Positions 16,544 to 24,196 of a DNA stretch of 64,000 bases are shown here, piece by piece. The translations under genes were made by a program, and so were the position numbers. The DNA is taken from positions 248,001-312,000 of the forward strand of contig NZ_CP084561.1 in NCBI RefSeq assembly GCF_021789315.1. Direction: 5' to 3'. Every line of letters begins with the position of its first letter. Position 1 is the first letter of the stretch. Below the pieces are notes generated by a model. The model saw only the letters and a program-made list of their open reading frames with translations, made no database searches and had not been told where the DNA came from. This DNA is from Arthrobacter sp. FW305-BF8. Lineage in GTDB: Bacteria; Actinomycetota; Actinomycetes; Actinomycetales; Micrococcaceae.

Positions 16544-17539
16544 GTGAAGAAGTTTTTTTGGCGCCGCGCAGCGGTGGCCGCGGTTGCAATCCCGATGCTG
16601 GCTTTGACGGCATGCTCCAGCCAGGGCGGGCGGGCGCCGGAAGCCAACAGCGGGGGCGGCGGGGGCCAGGCTGCCTCGACTCCGCGCATGAAGATTGCGC
16701 TGATCACGCACGCTCCGGCGGGCGACACCTTCTGGGACACCGTGCGGAAGGGGGCCGAGGAAGCTGCGGCAAAGGACAACGTGGAGCTCCTCTACACGAA
16801 CGATCCCGAGGCAGGCCGGCAGGCGCAGCTGATCCAGCAGGCCGTGGACCAGAAGGTGGACGGGATCGCCGTCACCCTGGCCACGCCCGGTGCGCTGAAA
16901 GATTCGCTCAAGAAGGCCTCTGACGCCGGCATCCCCATCGTGAGCCTGAACGCCGGTGAGGAAGTCTCCAAGGAGCTCGGGGCCTTCACGCACTTCGGCT
17001 CCAACGAGCAACTGGCCGGGCAGGCGGTGGGTGAGAAGCTGGCGGCGGAGAACTTCAAGCACCCTGTCTGTGTGATCCAGGCCCAGGGGCACGTGGGGCT
17101 GGAAGCGCGCTGCGCCGGCGTGAAGTCCAAGGTCCCGGGAACCGAGATCCTGTACGTGAACGGCGCCGACATGACGTCCGTGGAATCAACGGCAACGGCC
17201 AAGCTGCAGGCGGCCAAGGACGCCGACGTCATCATCGGCCTGGGGGCACCCGTCACGCTCACCCTGCTGAAGTCCGTCGCCACTGCGGGCAGCTCGGCGA
17301 AGGTTGCCTCCTTCGACCTGAACAAGGAACTCGCCCAGAAGATCGCGGACGGCACCGTGCTGTTCACGGTGGACCAGCAGCCGTGGCTCCAAGGCTACGG
17401 TTCCGTGGACGCCCTGTGGCAGGTCAAGCGGGGCGGCTTCAAGCTCGGCGGCGGGCAGCCCGTGCTCACCGGGCCCACCATCGTCGACAAGTCCAACGCG
17501 GCGGACGTGGTGAAGTTCTCGGACCAAGGCATCCGATAG
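16544..17539 (+). CDS. sugar ABC transporter substrate-binding lipoprotein
   Basis: An extracytoplasmic sugar-binding lipoprotein of the ribose-type (periplasmic-binding-protein-like) family. The signal peptide ends in a lipobox LTAC with Cys24, followed by a Gly/Ser-rich linker. The mature domain starts at about residue 46 (MKIALITHAPAGDTFW) and shows the two-lobe pattern with GIAVTLATPGALKDSL and FTHFGSNEQLAGQAVG. No ATPase or permease gene is nearby. A near-copy of the promoter/operator at 21496-21541 suggests control by the LacI regulator at 21562 and a role with the isomerase/oxidoreductase operon. Ligand unknown, possibly a cyclitol or sugar. Confidence 0.88.
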   Translation: MKKFFWRRAAVAAVAIPMLALTACSSQGGRAPEANSGGGGGQAASTPRMKIALITHAPAGDTFWDTVRKGAEEAAAKDNVELLYTNDPEAGRQAQLIQQAVDQKVDGIAVTLATPGALKDSLKKASDAGIPIVSLNAGEEVSKELGAFTHFGSNEQLAGQAVGEKLAAENFKHPVCVIQAQGHVGLEARCAGVKSKVPGTEILYVNGADMTSVESTATAKLQAAKDADVIIGLGAPVTLTLLKSVATAGSSAKVASFDLNKELAQKIADGTVLFTVDQQPWLQGYGSVDALWQVKRGGFKLGGGQPVLTGPTIVDKSNAADVVKFSDQGIR

Positions 17540-17572
17540 GCCCCGCAGGTTACGCCTGCCGACGCCCCAGGT

Positions 17573-18277
17573 TCACTCGTCGGCGACGAGGCGCCACGGG
17601 GGTGCTGCGAGGTCCGCCACTGGCACGGAAACTGACCCGGGGCCGCTGCGGGGGCCTTCGAAGCGTGTGCCGGGGGCGAACCGGGCGCTGTTGGACGCCA
17701 CCACCTTGCCGGATTCCGTGATCAAGGCAACGTGTTCGTCCCGGCGCCCGAGGTTCAGCAGGAAGGTGCGCTCGATGGACTCCATTGAGAGGTCTGCTCC
17801 CGCCACCGCCACGGGCCGCTGTTCGTGCAGCACCGGGCGTGAAGCGGTGACGATTTTCATGTCCGCGCCGCCGAAATCAATATAGGGGCCGATGAGCTCG
17901 GGCCTGCCGGACGCCAGGGGCCGCTCGTACCAGGTCATTTCCGTGTAGTCGTAGTAGTTGATGGACGCGGGGTTGAGATTGTGGGGGATGAACACCAGTT
18001 TCCCCCCGACGAGGCTCCACCACTGGTGCCACGCGTCGGCGTCGGTGAACAGCCCCGAGGTGACGGACACCCCGGCGCTGTCCACGAGGCCCGCCTGCTT
18101 GAGGACAATGTCCTCGACGACGGGCCTGAGGGACTCGAGCTTGGTCCTCGATGTCCCCGGCGACGCAAGAATGTCCGTGGTGGCATCGGCCAGGACTGCC
18201 AGGTCGGCGAACACGCTCGCGAGGCTCTGGCCCAGGGCCTGGGCCGTCGACTGCAGGATCTCATTGATGGGGTTCAC
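17573..18277 (-). CDS. soluble Cache-domain protein partnered with a GntR regulator
   Basis: A 234-residue protein whose central part (about 70-200) resembles an extracytoplasmic Cache (PDC-type) ligand-binding domain: WYERPLASGRPELIGPYIDF, then VTASRPVLHEQRPVAVAGAD and ALITESGKVVASN. Unlike normal Cache sensors I see no signal peptide or membrane helix, so it should be cytoplasmic. The start is GTG overlapping the regulator's stop (GTGA); the frame stays open further upstream only as a shadow of the regulator. The tight coupling suggests it modulates, or senses a ligand for, the GntR protein. Function is inferred. Confidence 0.75.
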   Translation of the reverse strand: MNPINEILQSTAQALGQSLASVFADLAVLADATTDILASPGTSRTKLESLRPVVEDIVLKQAGLVDSAGVSVTSGLFTDADAWHQWWSLVGGKLVFIPHNLNPASINYYDYTEMTWYERPLASGRPELIGPYIDFGGADMKIVTASRPVLHEQRPVAVAGADLSMESIERTFLLNLGRRDEHVALITESGKVVASNSARFAPGTRFEGPRSGPGSVSVPVADLAAPPWRLVADE

Positions 18278-19101
18278 CGCTGGTCCGCCAGGTCCGAGGT
18301 GAGGATGGCCAGGCGCTGGTTGATGATGAAGGCACCTTCCCGTTCGAAGTGTGAGATGGCGATGTTCTCTGCTTTGCCGGGGTCCTCCTCGGCGATGGCG
18401 TCGAGGAGTGCCTCGTGCTCCGCGACGGCGGTGGTGTGCCCGTCCAGCCACGCCTGGCCCCACGTCAGCGGGGACAGCTCGGCGTGGATCTGGATCAGCA
18501 GGGCGGTAAGGCGGCGGGACTGCGCCGCGACGCCCAGTCCGATGTGGAGCCGGGCATCAGCCTGCCGCAGCATGTGCGGCTCCGAGCTGGACGCGAACCG
18601 CTGGGCAAGTTTGCGGAGGCGCCGCACGTCCTGCTCATCGGAGCGCCTGGATGCCAGCCGTGCCGCTGAGCCGGCTGTGGCGGCCGCCAGGTCAATGAGG
18701 TCCCGCAGGTCGTCGCTCTTGTGCCGGCGCAGTTGCTGGGCGATCTCCGCCTCCCGGACCGGGAGCACGCCTGCGACGTAGCTTCCGCCGCCGCGCCCCC
18801 GGCGGGTGCCGAGGAGTCCCTTGCTCCGCAGCACCGCGAGGGACTGGCGGAGGGTGAGCGGCGATACGCCCAGGTGCTCGGCCATGACCGATTCCGGCGG
18901 AAGCCGCTCGCCCGGGTTGAGCAGTCCCATCCCGATGGCGCTCTCAAGCTGAAGCGTCACCTGCTCGGCGCGGCCGGAGATGACCTGCCCCTGGGGCCGG
19001 ACCTGGGCAGCCATTTCCAGGGCGCGGAGGGACACGGAACCGCCGTCGTCCCGCACTTCATTCGGCATATGCCCGGCCCGCTCCTCGTCGCGCGAATTCA
19101 A
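18274..19101 (-). CDS. GntR-family (FadR/FCD-type) transcriptional regulator
   Basis: A repressor/activator with an N-terminal winged helix (residues about 45-110: LNPGERLPPESVMAEHLGVS then LTLRQSLAVLRSKGLL and the wing GTRRGRGGGSYV) and a helical FCD-like ligand domain (about 125-260). Length 275 is slightly long because of a polar N-terminus; an ATG at residue 12 (19068) is an alternative start. It is translationally coupled to the Cache-domain gene. Targets are not evident; the pair stands alone, with an AT-rich promoter region upstream near 19100-19130. Confidence 0.87.
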   Translation of the reverse strand: MNSRDEERAGHMPNEVRDDGGSVSLRALEMAAQVRPQGQVISGRAEQVTLQLESAIGMGLLNPGERLPPESVMAEHLGVSPLTLRQSLAVLRSKGLLGTRRGRGGGSYVAGVLPVREAEIAQQLRRHKSDDLRDLIDLAAATAGSAARLASRRSDEQDVRRLRKLAQRFASSSEPHMLRQADARLHIGLGVAAQSRRLTALLIQIHAELSPLTWGQAWLDGHTTAVAEHEALLDAIAEEDPGKAENIAISHFEREGAFIINQRLAILTSDLADQR

Positions 19102-19177
19102 CAGATAACAATAAGTTTTAGACTATCGACTTCTGGCCGCAGCCTCGACCGTCCTCCGCCGGCCGGGAAAGACGAAG

Positions 19178-19227
19178 GCGTGCCGCCCAGTCGAGATCTC
19201 AGAGAGAACTCGCGCTGGGCGGCACGC
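19178..19227 (-). terminator. hairpin after the isomerase gene
   Basis: A perfect 13-base inverted repeat (left arm GCGTGCCGCCCAG, right arm CTGGGCGGCACGC) with a 24-base loop lies just past the stop codon of the minus-strand isomerase gene. No strong T-run follows. It probably ends that operon before the GntR gene. Confidence 0.6.
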
Positions 19228-19243
19228 CCATGTTGTGCCCCGG

Positions 19244-20260
19244 TTAGTGGAAGACCTGCGAGGCAGCCAAGGCTGCGTCCGCATCCTTCAGGACCGTAGC
19301 GGCGACCTCGAGCCCTTCGATGCGGCCCAGTTCGACGTCTTCATGTTCGATATTGACGAGCATGTTCGGGTCCACCTCGTGGAGGGCGCGCAGGAACTCG
19401 GTCCAGTAGGCGGTGTCGTGGCCCTTGCCGAGGGCGACGAAGTCCCAGGCGGCGGGCTTGGGCCATTCGTTGGCCCACTCGTCGCCGCCGAGGTTGGTCC
19501 GGTTTTCCTCGGGGGAGAGCCGGCGGAAGCGGTTGTCGAGGACACCGTAGATGGCGGCGGTGTCCTTGTTGACGCGCACGTCCTTGGCGGCTGCGTGGAA
19601 GACCAGTGGGCCGAGTTCGCGGACCACGGCCACCGGATCCATCTGCTGCCAGAACAGGTGGGAGGCGTCGAGCTCGACGCCTACGTGGGTGGCGCCGGTC
19701 AGTTCGACCAGCTTGTACACGTCGGCGGGGTTGAAGACGAGGTTCTGCGGGTGCAGTTCCAGGGCCACCTTGACGTCGAGGTCGGCGGCGAGCCGGTCGG
19801 TCTCCTTCCAGAACTTGGCGGCGACGCCCCACTGGTAGTCGAGGACGTCCAGCGCCGCGGAGTTCCAGGCGTTGACGATCCAGTTCGGCACGGTGGCGCC
19901 GGGTTCCCCGCCGGGGAGGCCGGACATGGTGACCACGCGGTTCTGTCCGAGGCGGTGGGCCAGGCGGATGGAGCGGCGGATGTCCTCGGCGTGCTTGTCG
20001 CCGATGGCGCGGTTGGGGTGCAGCGGGTTGCCGTTGCAGTTCAGCCCCGCGATGGAGACGCCGGTGCCCTCGAAGATCGCCAGGTAGTCATCGCGCGCGG
20101 CGTCGCTTTCGAGGATGTCGTCGAAGGTGGGAACGTGCACCGCCGGCAGGAATCCGCCGGAGTTGATTTCGATGCCGGTCAGGCCCAGGCCGGCGACGAC
20201 CTTCAGGGCCTCGGGCAGCGGGCGGTCGTGCAGGATCGCGTTGTAGACGCCGAGCTTCAT
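19244..20260 (-). CDS. sugar phosphate isomerase/epimerase (TIM barrel)
   Basis: A TIM-barrel protein of the AP-endonuclease-2/xylose-isomerase-like family, which includes inosose, tagatose and related isomerases/epimerases. Metal-ligand-type positions can be seen in VALELHPQNLVF, GVELDASHLFW, VFHAAAKDV and NIEHEDVE. Length 338 is typical. The start overlaps the stop of the Gfo/Idh/MocA oxidoreductase by four bases (ATGA), so both act in one pathway, as in inositol- or rare-sugar-type catabolism where a dehydrogenase product is isomerised. Exact substrate unknown. Confidence 0.87.
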   Translation of the reverse strand: MKLGVYNAILHDRPLPEALKVVAGLGLTGIEINSGGFLPAVHVPTFDDILESDAARDDYLAIFEGTGVSIAGLNCNGNPLHPNRAIGDKHAEDIRRSIRLAHRLGQNRVVTMSGLPGGEPGATVPNWIVNAWNSAALDVLDYQWGVAAKFWKETDRLAADLDVKVALELHPQNLVFNPADVYKLVELTGATHVGVELDASHLFWQQMDPVAVVRELGPLVFHAAAKDVRVNKDTAAIYGVLDNRFRRLSPEENRTNLGGDEWANEWPKPAAWDFVALGKGHDTAYWTEFLRALHEVDPNMLVNIEHEDVELGRIEGLEVAATVLKDADAALAASQVFH

Positions 20261-21435
20261 AGCGTGATCATCTTTCCGTTGTTCAGGGCTGATTCGGTGA
20301 CGGCGGCGAGCAGTTCCATGTTGCGGACGCCTTCGTCAAAGGTGGCGCAGCGCGGCAGGGATTCCGCTTCGCTGAGGCCGGCGACCTCTTCGAGGAACGC
20401 ACGCGACTGGTAGGCGAACGCGTCGTTCTGGCCGAAGCCGACCTCGGGGGCGTCCATGGCAAGGCCGCCGGCGATGTAGGGGTGGCCCGGGCCGAGGATG
20501 ACCTGGCGGTAGCCGCTTTCGTGGCCGGAGCCGTCGTTGAGGAAGAGCTGGATCTCACCGGGGCGGCGCTGGTCGAACTTCGCGGAGCCGTTCTCGCAGA
20601 AGACCTCGAAGTTGAGGCTGTTCGCGTGGCCGGCTGCCACGCGGGAGACCTCGAAGCTGCCGGCGCCGTTTTCGAACTCGGCGGAAAAGGCTGCGTAGTC
20701 GTCGTTCTCCACGGCCTCATAGGTGTCGCTGACGGCGGCGTGGTCGTGTCCGATGACGGCGCCCAGCGGCAGGGGCCGCTTGTCGATGGCCGTGCTGAGG
20801 CGGCCGCCGCTAATGGATTTGATGTCGCCGCAGAGGAACTCCGAAACGTACGCCAGGTGGCTTCCGACGTCGGCCAGCGCGCCGGAGCCGGGGCCGCCCT
20901 TGTAGCGCCAGCTCATCGGCGCCTCCGGGCTGAAACCGTAGTCGGTCCAGTAGCGGCCGCTGAAGTGCAGCACCCGGCCCAGGGTCCCGTTCCGGATGAG
21001 GTCGCGGATGTAGGCGATGCCCGGGGTACGGCGGAACGTGAAGCCGATGCGCGCGATCGAGGATGCGCTGCGGGCGGCGTCGGCCATGGCCCGGGCGTCC
21101 TCCAGGGTGTCGCTCAGCGGTTTCTCGCACAATACGTGCTTGCCGGCGGCAAGGAGGCCCTCAACGACTTCCCGGTGCAGCGAGTTGGCGATGACAACGC
21201 TGACGACGTCGATGTCCTCGGCCTCGGCGATTGCCTGCCATGAGGTGTCGTTGCGCTCGTAGCCGAAGCGCCGTGCTGCAAGGGAACCGAACTCCGGGTT
21301 AATGTCGCCGATGGAAACGAGCCGGATCGGCGGCAAGACGGGGTTGTACAGGGCGGATGCGGTGCGGAAGGCGGCGGCGTGGGCCTTGCCGGCCATGCCC
21401 GCCCCGATGACGGCTACGCCGAGATCTTTGGGCAT
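20257..21435 (-). CDS. Gfo/Idh/MocA-family oxidoreductase
   Basis: An NAD(P)-dependent sugar or cyclitol dehydrogenase. The Rossmann motif GAGMAGKAHAAAF is at the N-terminus and the family catalytic motif EKP occurs in CEKPLSDT near residue 105. The C-terminal domain carries GGPGSGALADVGSHL, typical of the family. It is the first gene of a two-gene operon with the isomerase, read from the promoter/operator at 21496-21541 and divergent from a LacI regulator. AGGAGAA precedes the ATG. Substrate is unknown; inositol-like or glucoside compounds are plausible. Confidence 0.9.
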   Translation of the reverse strand: MPKDLGVAVIGAGMAGKAHAAAFRTASALYNPVLPPIRLVSIGDINPEFGSLAARRFGYERNDTSWQAIAEAEDIDVVSVVIANSLHREVVEGLLAAGKHVLCEKPLSDTLEDARAMADAARSASSIARIGFTFRRTPGIAYIRDLIRNGTLGRVLHFSGRYWTDYGFSPEAPMSWRYKGGPGSGALADVGSHLAYVSEFLCGDIKSISGGRLSTAIDKRPLPLGAVIGHDHAAVSDTYEAVENDDYAAFSAEFENGAGSFEVSRVAAGHANSLNFEVFCENGSAKFDQRRPGEIQLFLNDGSGHESGYRQVILGPGHPYIAGGLAMDAPEVGFGQNDAFAYQSRAFLEEVAGLSEAESLPRCATFDEGVRNMELLAAVTESALNNGKMITL

Positions 21436-21495
21436 TGGTTTTCTCCTTTGAAACGGGCTTTGCGGGACTCGGCCGCTGTAACGTGGGACGCAAAA

Positions 21496-21541
21496 TGGAG
21501 CGCTCCATAAACACGATAGGGGCGGAACTTTGTCCTGTCAA
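21496..21541 (-). promoter_or_regulatory. promoter with LacI-type operator for the oxidoreductase operon
   Basis: On the minus strand TTGACA (21541-21536), a 17-base spacer and TATCGT (21518-21513) are followed by the palindrome TGGAGCGCTCCA (21507-21496). The extended core is ATGGAGCGCTCCAT. The layout copies that at 16405-16452. The operator also lies about 55 bases before the divergent LacI gene and could serve autoregulation. Confidence 0.85.
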
Positions 21542-21561
21542 TATCCCTAAAAGGTCAGCGC

Positions 21562-22584
21562 ATGGGCGACAATTGCAGAGTGACCCAGGAGACCGGAAAA
21601 CGCCCGAACATTTACGACGTTGCCTCCGCGGCCGGGGTATCGAAATCCCTGGTCTCGCTGGTCCTGCGCGGCGCCCCGGGCGTATCCGCCGCCCGCCGGG
21701 CCGCCGTCGAGGAGGCCATCGAAAGGCTGAACTACCGCCCGAGCCGGGCGGCAGCGACCCTGGCCGGCAATCGGTCCCGGACCATCGGCGTCGTTCTGGA
21801 CGACTACCGGAACCTCTGGTTCGTCAGCCTGCTGGGCGGGCTGCACGACGAGCTTGCCCCGCTCGGCTTCCGGGTGGCCGTCGCCGACCCGTCGTTCAAC
21901 GCCCGCCTGGACCGGACGCCGGTGGACGGACTCATGTCCTTGCGGGTGGACGGCATAGTGATCGCGACCGAGCCCACGGAGGAGATGTTCGCCGCCGTCG
22001 ACGTTCCTGCGGTGGTGGCGGGTAACCGGGACGTCGTGGTCCCGGGGGCGGATATCATCGCCAACGACGACGAAGCCGGCGGCCGCCTGGCCACCGAGCA
22101 CCTGATCGGGCTCGGGCACCGGGAAATCGGCCATGTGACCGGCGGGGGCGGCGCCGCCCGGCTGCGGGCGCAGGGGTTTGAGGCCGCGATGCGCAGTCAC
22201 GGGCTTCGGCCACACACAGCGCAGGGCCTCGGGCAGACGATGGAGCCGGACGGCTACGAGGGTGCGCTGAGGCTCCTGGACCAGAACCCCGCGATCACGG
22301 CGATTTTTGCGGCCAACGATGTGATGGCAATGGGTGTGGCGGCCGCGGCGCGGGACCGGGGGCGGCGGATTCCGGAGGATCTTTCCCTGATCGGCTATGA
22401 CAATTCGCCGCTCGCATCGGCGAATCTGCTGCGCCTGACCACCATCGACGGCCGCAACGGCGAGGTGGGCGCCGGGGCCGCAAAGGCCCTGCTGGGCCGC
22501 ATGAACGATCCGGAACTCCCGGTCCAAACGAATCTGGTGGACCCCGAGTTGGTGGTCAGACGTTCGACGGCGGCCCCCGCCTGA
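21562..22584 (+). CDS. LacI-family regulator of the isomerase/oxidoreductase regulon
   Basis: A full-length LacI repressor (340 residues). The helix-turn-helix is at residues 15-40 (NIYDVASAAGVSKSLVSLVL), with hinge NYRPSRAAATLAGNRSRTIG and a complete two-lobe effector domain (FAANDVMAMGVAAAARDRG, LIGYDNSPLA). It is divergent from the operon at 21435 and most likely binds TGGAGCGCTCCA there and at 16441. The central CG of the palindrome suits LacI-type binding. The effector is unknown. A strong terminator follows. Confidence 0.9.
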   Translation: MGDNCRVTQETGKRPNIYDVASAAGVSKSLVSLVLRGAPGVSAARRAAVEEAIERLNYRPSRAAATLAGNRSRTIGVVLDDYRNLWFVSLLGGLHDELAPLGFRVAVADPSFNARLDRTPVDGLMSLRVDGIVIATEPTEEMFAAVDVPAVVAGNRDVVVPGADIIANDDEAGGRLATEHLIGLGHREIGHVTGGGGAARLRAQGFEAAMRSHGLRPHTAQGLGQTMEPDGYEGALRLLDQNPAITAIFAANDVMAMGVAAAARDRGRRIPEDLSLIGYDNSPLASANLLRLTTIDGRNGEVGAGAAKALLGRMNDPELPVQTNLVDPELVVRRSTAAPA

Positions 22585-22617
22585 CCTGCGCAGGCAAGGG
22601 GCCGCCGTCGTTTTCTT
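22565..22617 (+). terminator. rho-independent terminator of the LacI gene
   Basis: A 13-base perfect stem (CGACGGCGGCCCC / GGGGCCGCCGTCG) with TTTTCTT directly after it. The left arm overlaps the last codons of the LacI gene, so the stop codon lies in the loop. Confidence 0.85.
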
Positions 22618-22635
22618 CAGGCCTGAGCCTTCAGG

Positions 22636-22947
22636 TCAGAGTGCGCCCTGCGCGCTGGTGCCGGCGGGGATTGCGGTCAGTCGCGTGACCTCCACCGGTT
22701 CCGCCAGGAGTCCCTCAAGGGAGGCGTTCAGGCGCTTGACGGGCTCGCCGGCGCCGTGTGCATCGAGGAGCTCGGCGCTTTCCCACTTTTCGATCATGAC
22801 AATCTGGCCGTTCGGGGCTTCGTGGATGGCGTACAGTTCGCAGCCCGGCTCCTCGTGGACCTCCGCGATGGCGGGGGACAGGGCGGCCACGACGTCGTCG
22901 AAGGCGCCTTCCTTGGGTGTGAACATGGCGGTGACAACTACGGTCAT
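22636..22947 (-). CDS. ABM-domain putative quinol monooxygenase
   Basis: A small (103-residue) ferredoxin-like-fold protein of the antibiotic-biosynthesis-monooxygenase (ABM/YgiN) family. The pattern is typical: VVVTAMFTPKEG at the start, EEPGCELYAIHEAP in the middle, then IVMIEKWESAELLDAH. Such proteins are cofactor-free oxygenases or dimerising binding proteins. It follows the LacI gene by 15 bases and is probably co-transcribed. Its role beside the TRAP/dehydrogenase operon is unclear; ABM proteins often accompany sugar catabolic clusters. Confidence 0.85.
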   Translation of the reverse strand: MTVVVTAMFTPKEGAFDDVVAALSPAIAEVHEEPGCELYAIHEAPNGQIVMIEKWESAELLDAHGAGEPVKRLNASLEGLLAEPVEVTRLTAIPAGTSAQGAL

Positions 22948-22962
22948 GGGTTTTCCTTTTCC

Positions 22963-24012
22963 TTATCTGGTTGCGGACTTGCTGGCGACGAGGCGGGCCG
23001 GTGCAACGCAGCTGCTGCGCGGCACAAAATCCGCCTTGACTTCGATGGTCCTGGCACCCGCGGGGAGCCGGCCCTGCATCCGGCCGAGGACGAGTTCGAG
23101 GGAATGCACCGCCAGCATGCCGATCGGCTGCCGGATCACGCTGAGCGGAGGGCTTGTCAGTTCGGTCCACGGGTTGTCGTCAAAAACGATAACCGAGAGG
23201 TCGTCGGGTATCCGCACGCCCATCTGGACGAGGCGCCGGACTGAGCTCTGCACCTGGGCGGTATTGGCGACGATCAGCCCGGTGGGGGCGTCCGGGGATG
23301 CCAGGAGGGACCCGACGGCGTCGCCCCCGCCGTCTCCGCGGAAGGGGACGTCCCGGACCAGCATGGGGTCGGGGCTTATTGAGGCGCTTTCGAGGGCGGC
23401 CCGATAACCGCCGATCCGGGAACGCCCGGTGGACGTGCTGGCGGGGCCGGTGATGAGGGCGATCCGCTCGTGGCCCAGGGCGATGAGGTGATCGGTTGCG
23501 CGCCGGGCCGAGTCGGAGTTTTCGATGCTGACGACGTCGACGTCGCTGAGTTCGGCGATGGCGCGGTCCACGAAGACCACGTTTACCCCGAGGTCCCGCA
23601 GGCGCTCCCATTTCTCGATGTTTCCGCCGGTTGGCGTGGCGATGACGCCGCCCACCGAACGGTCCAGGAGCGTGTCCAGGGATTCCGCCTCAAGGTGCGG
23701 GTCCTCCTGCGTGGTCATGACCACCACCTGTACACCGTGGCTGCGGGCCTCCCATACAACGCGGTCCGCCAGTTGGGCGAAGAACGGGTTGGCGAGGTCC
23801 GTGACCACCAGGCCGACGGTGAGGGCATGGCCCGCGCTGAGTTCGCGCGCCGCGGCGCGGGGACGGTACCCGAGTTCACTGATGACACTCAGGACTTGTT
23901 CGCGCTTGGCCGGGGCGACCGGGCCGGAGTCCGGGTTCAGCACCCGCGACACCACGGACACGGAGACCCCCGCCGCTGCCGCCACATCGCGGATAGTGGG
24001 CGCCTTCTTCAA
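22963..24012 (-). CDS. LacI-family regulator of the TRAP operon
   Basis: A LacI-type repressor with helix-turn-helix PTIRDVAAAAGVSVSVVSRV at the N-terminus and a full effector domain (349 residues). I choose the TTG at 24012 because AAGGAGGAG precedes it at proper spacing. An in-frame ATG at 24057 has no comparable site and would add 15 residues not typical of the family. The gene is divergent from the dehydrogenase/TRAP operon, and the perfect palindrome at 24081-24098 lies between them. The effector is presumably the imported acid or its metabolite. Confidence 0.88.
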   Translation of the reverse strand: MKKAPTIRDVAAAAGVSVSVVSRVLNPDSGPVAPAKREQVLSVISELGYRPRAAARELSAGHALTVGLVVTDLANPFFAQLADRVVWEARSHGVQVVVMTTQEDPHLEAESLDTLLDRSVGGVIATPTGGNIEKWERLRDLGVNVVFVDRAIAELSDVDVVSIENSDSARRATDHLIALGHERIALITGPASTSTGRSRIGGYRAALESASISPDPMLVRDVPFRGDGGGDAVGSLLASPDAPTGLIVANTAQVQSSVRRLVQMGVRIPDDLSVIVFDDNPWTELTSPPLSVIRQPIGMLAVHSLELVLGRMQGRLPAGARTIEVKADFVPRSSCVAPARLVASKSATR

Positions 24013-24080
24013 TGCTCCTCCTTGCAACCGGTGGTCTTCACCGACATCTGTTGACACAGCCTAACACTGACTGGTACAAA

Positions 24081-24098
24081 AGTGGAACCGGTTCCACT
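24081..24098. promoter_or_regulatory. LacI-type operator between regulator and TRAP operon
   Basis: AGTGGAACCGGTTCCACT is a perfect 18-base palindrome with the central CG typical of LacI operators. It lies 69 bases upstream of the LacI start and about 99 upstream of the dehydrogenase start, placed to control both directions. Confidence 0.8.
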
Positions 24099-24196
24099 CG
24101 GTAGCCCAAATCACAGCAGCAACGACGAAGAGCTGCTCCACCGCCCCCACGGTGGAGGTCGTCTCTCTTTGTCAGACATCAATCAGAGAGATCCCC

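Noticed and set aside
19102..19177. Possible operator for the GntR regulator in the AT-rich stretch near 19100-19130
   Set aside because: AACAATAAGTTTTAGACTATC has no clear dyad; it may simply be the promoter.
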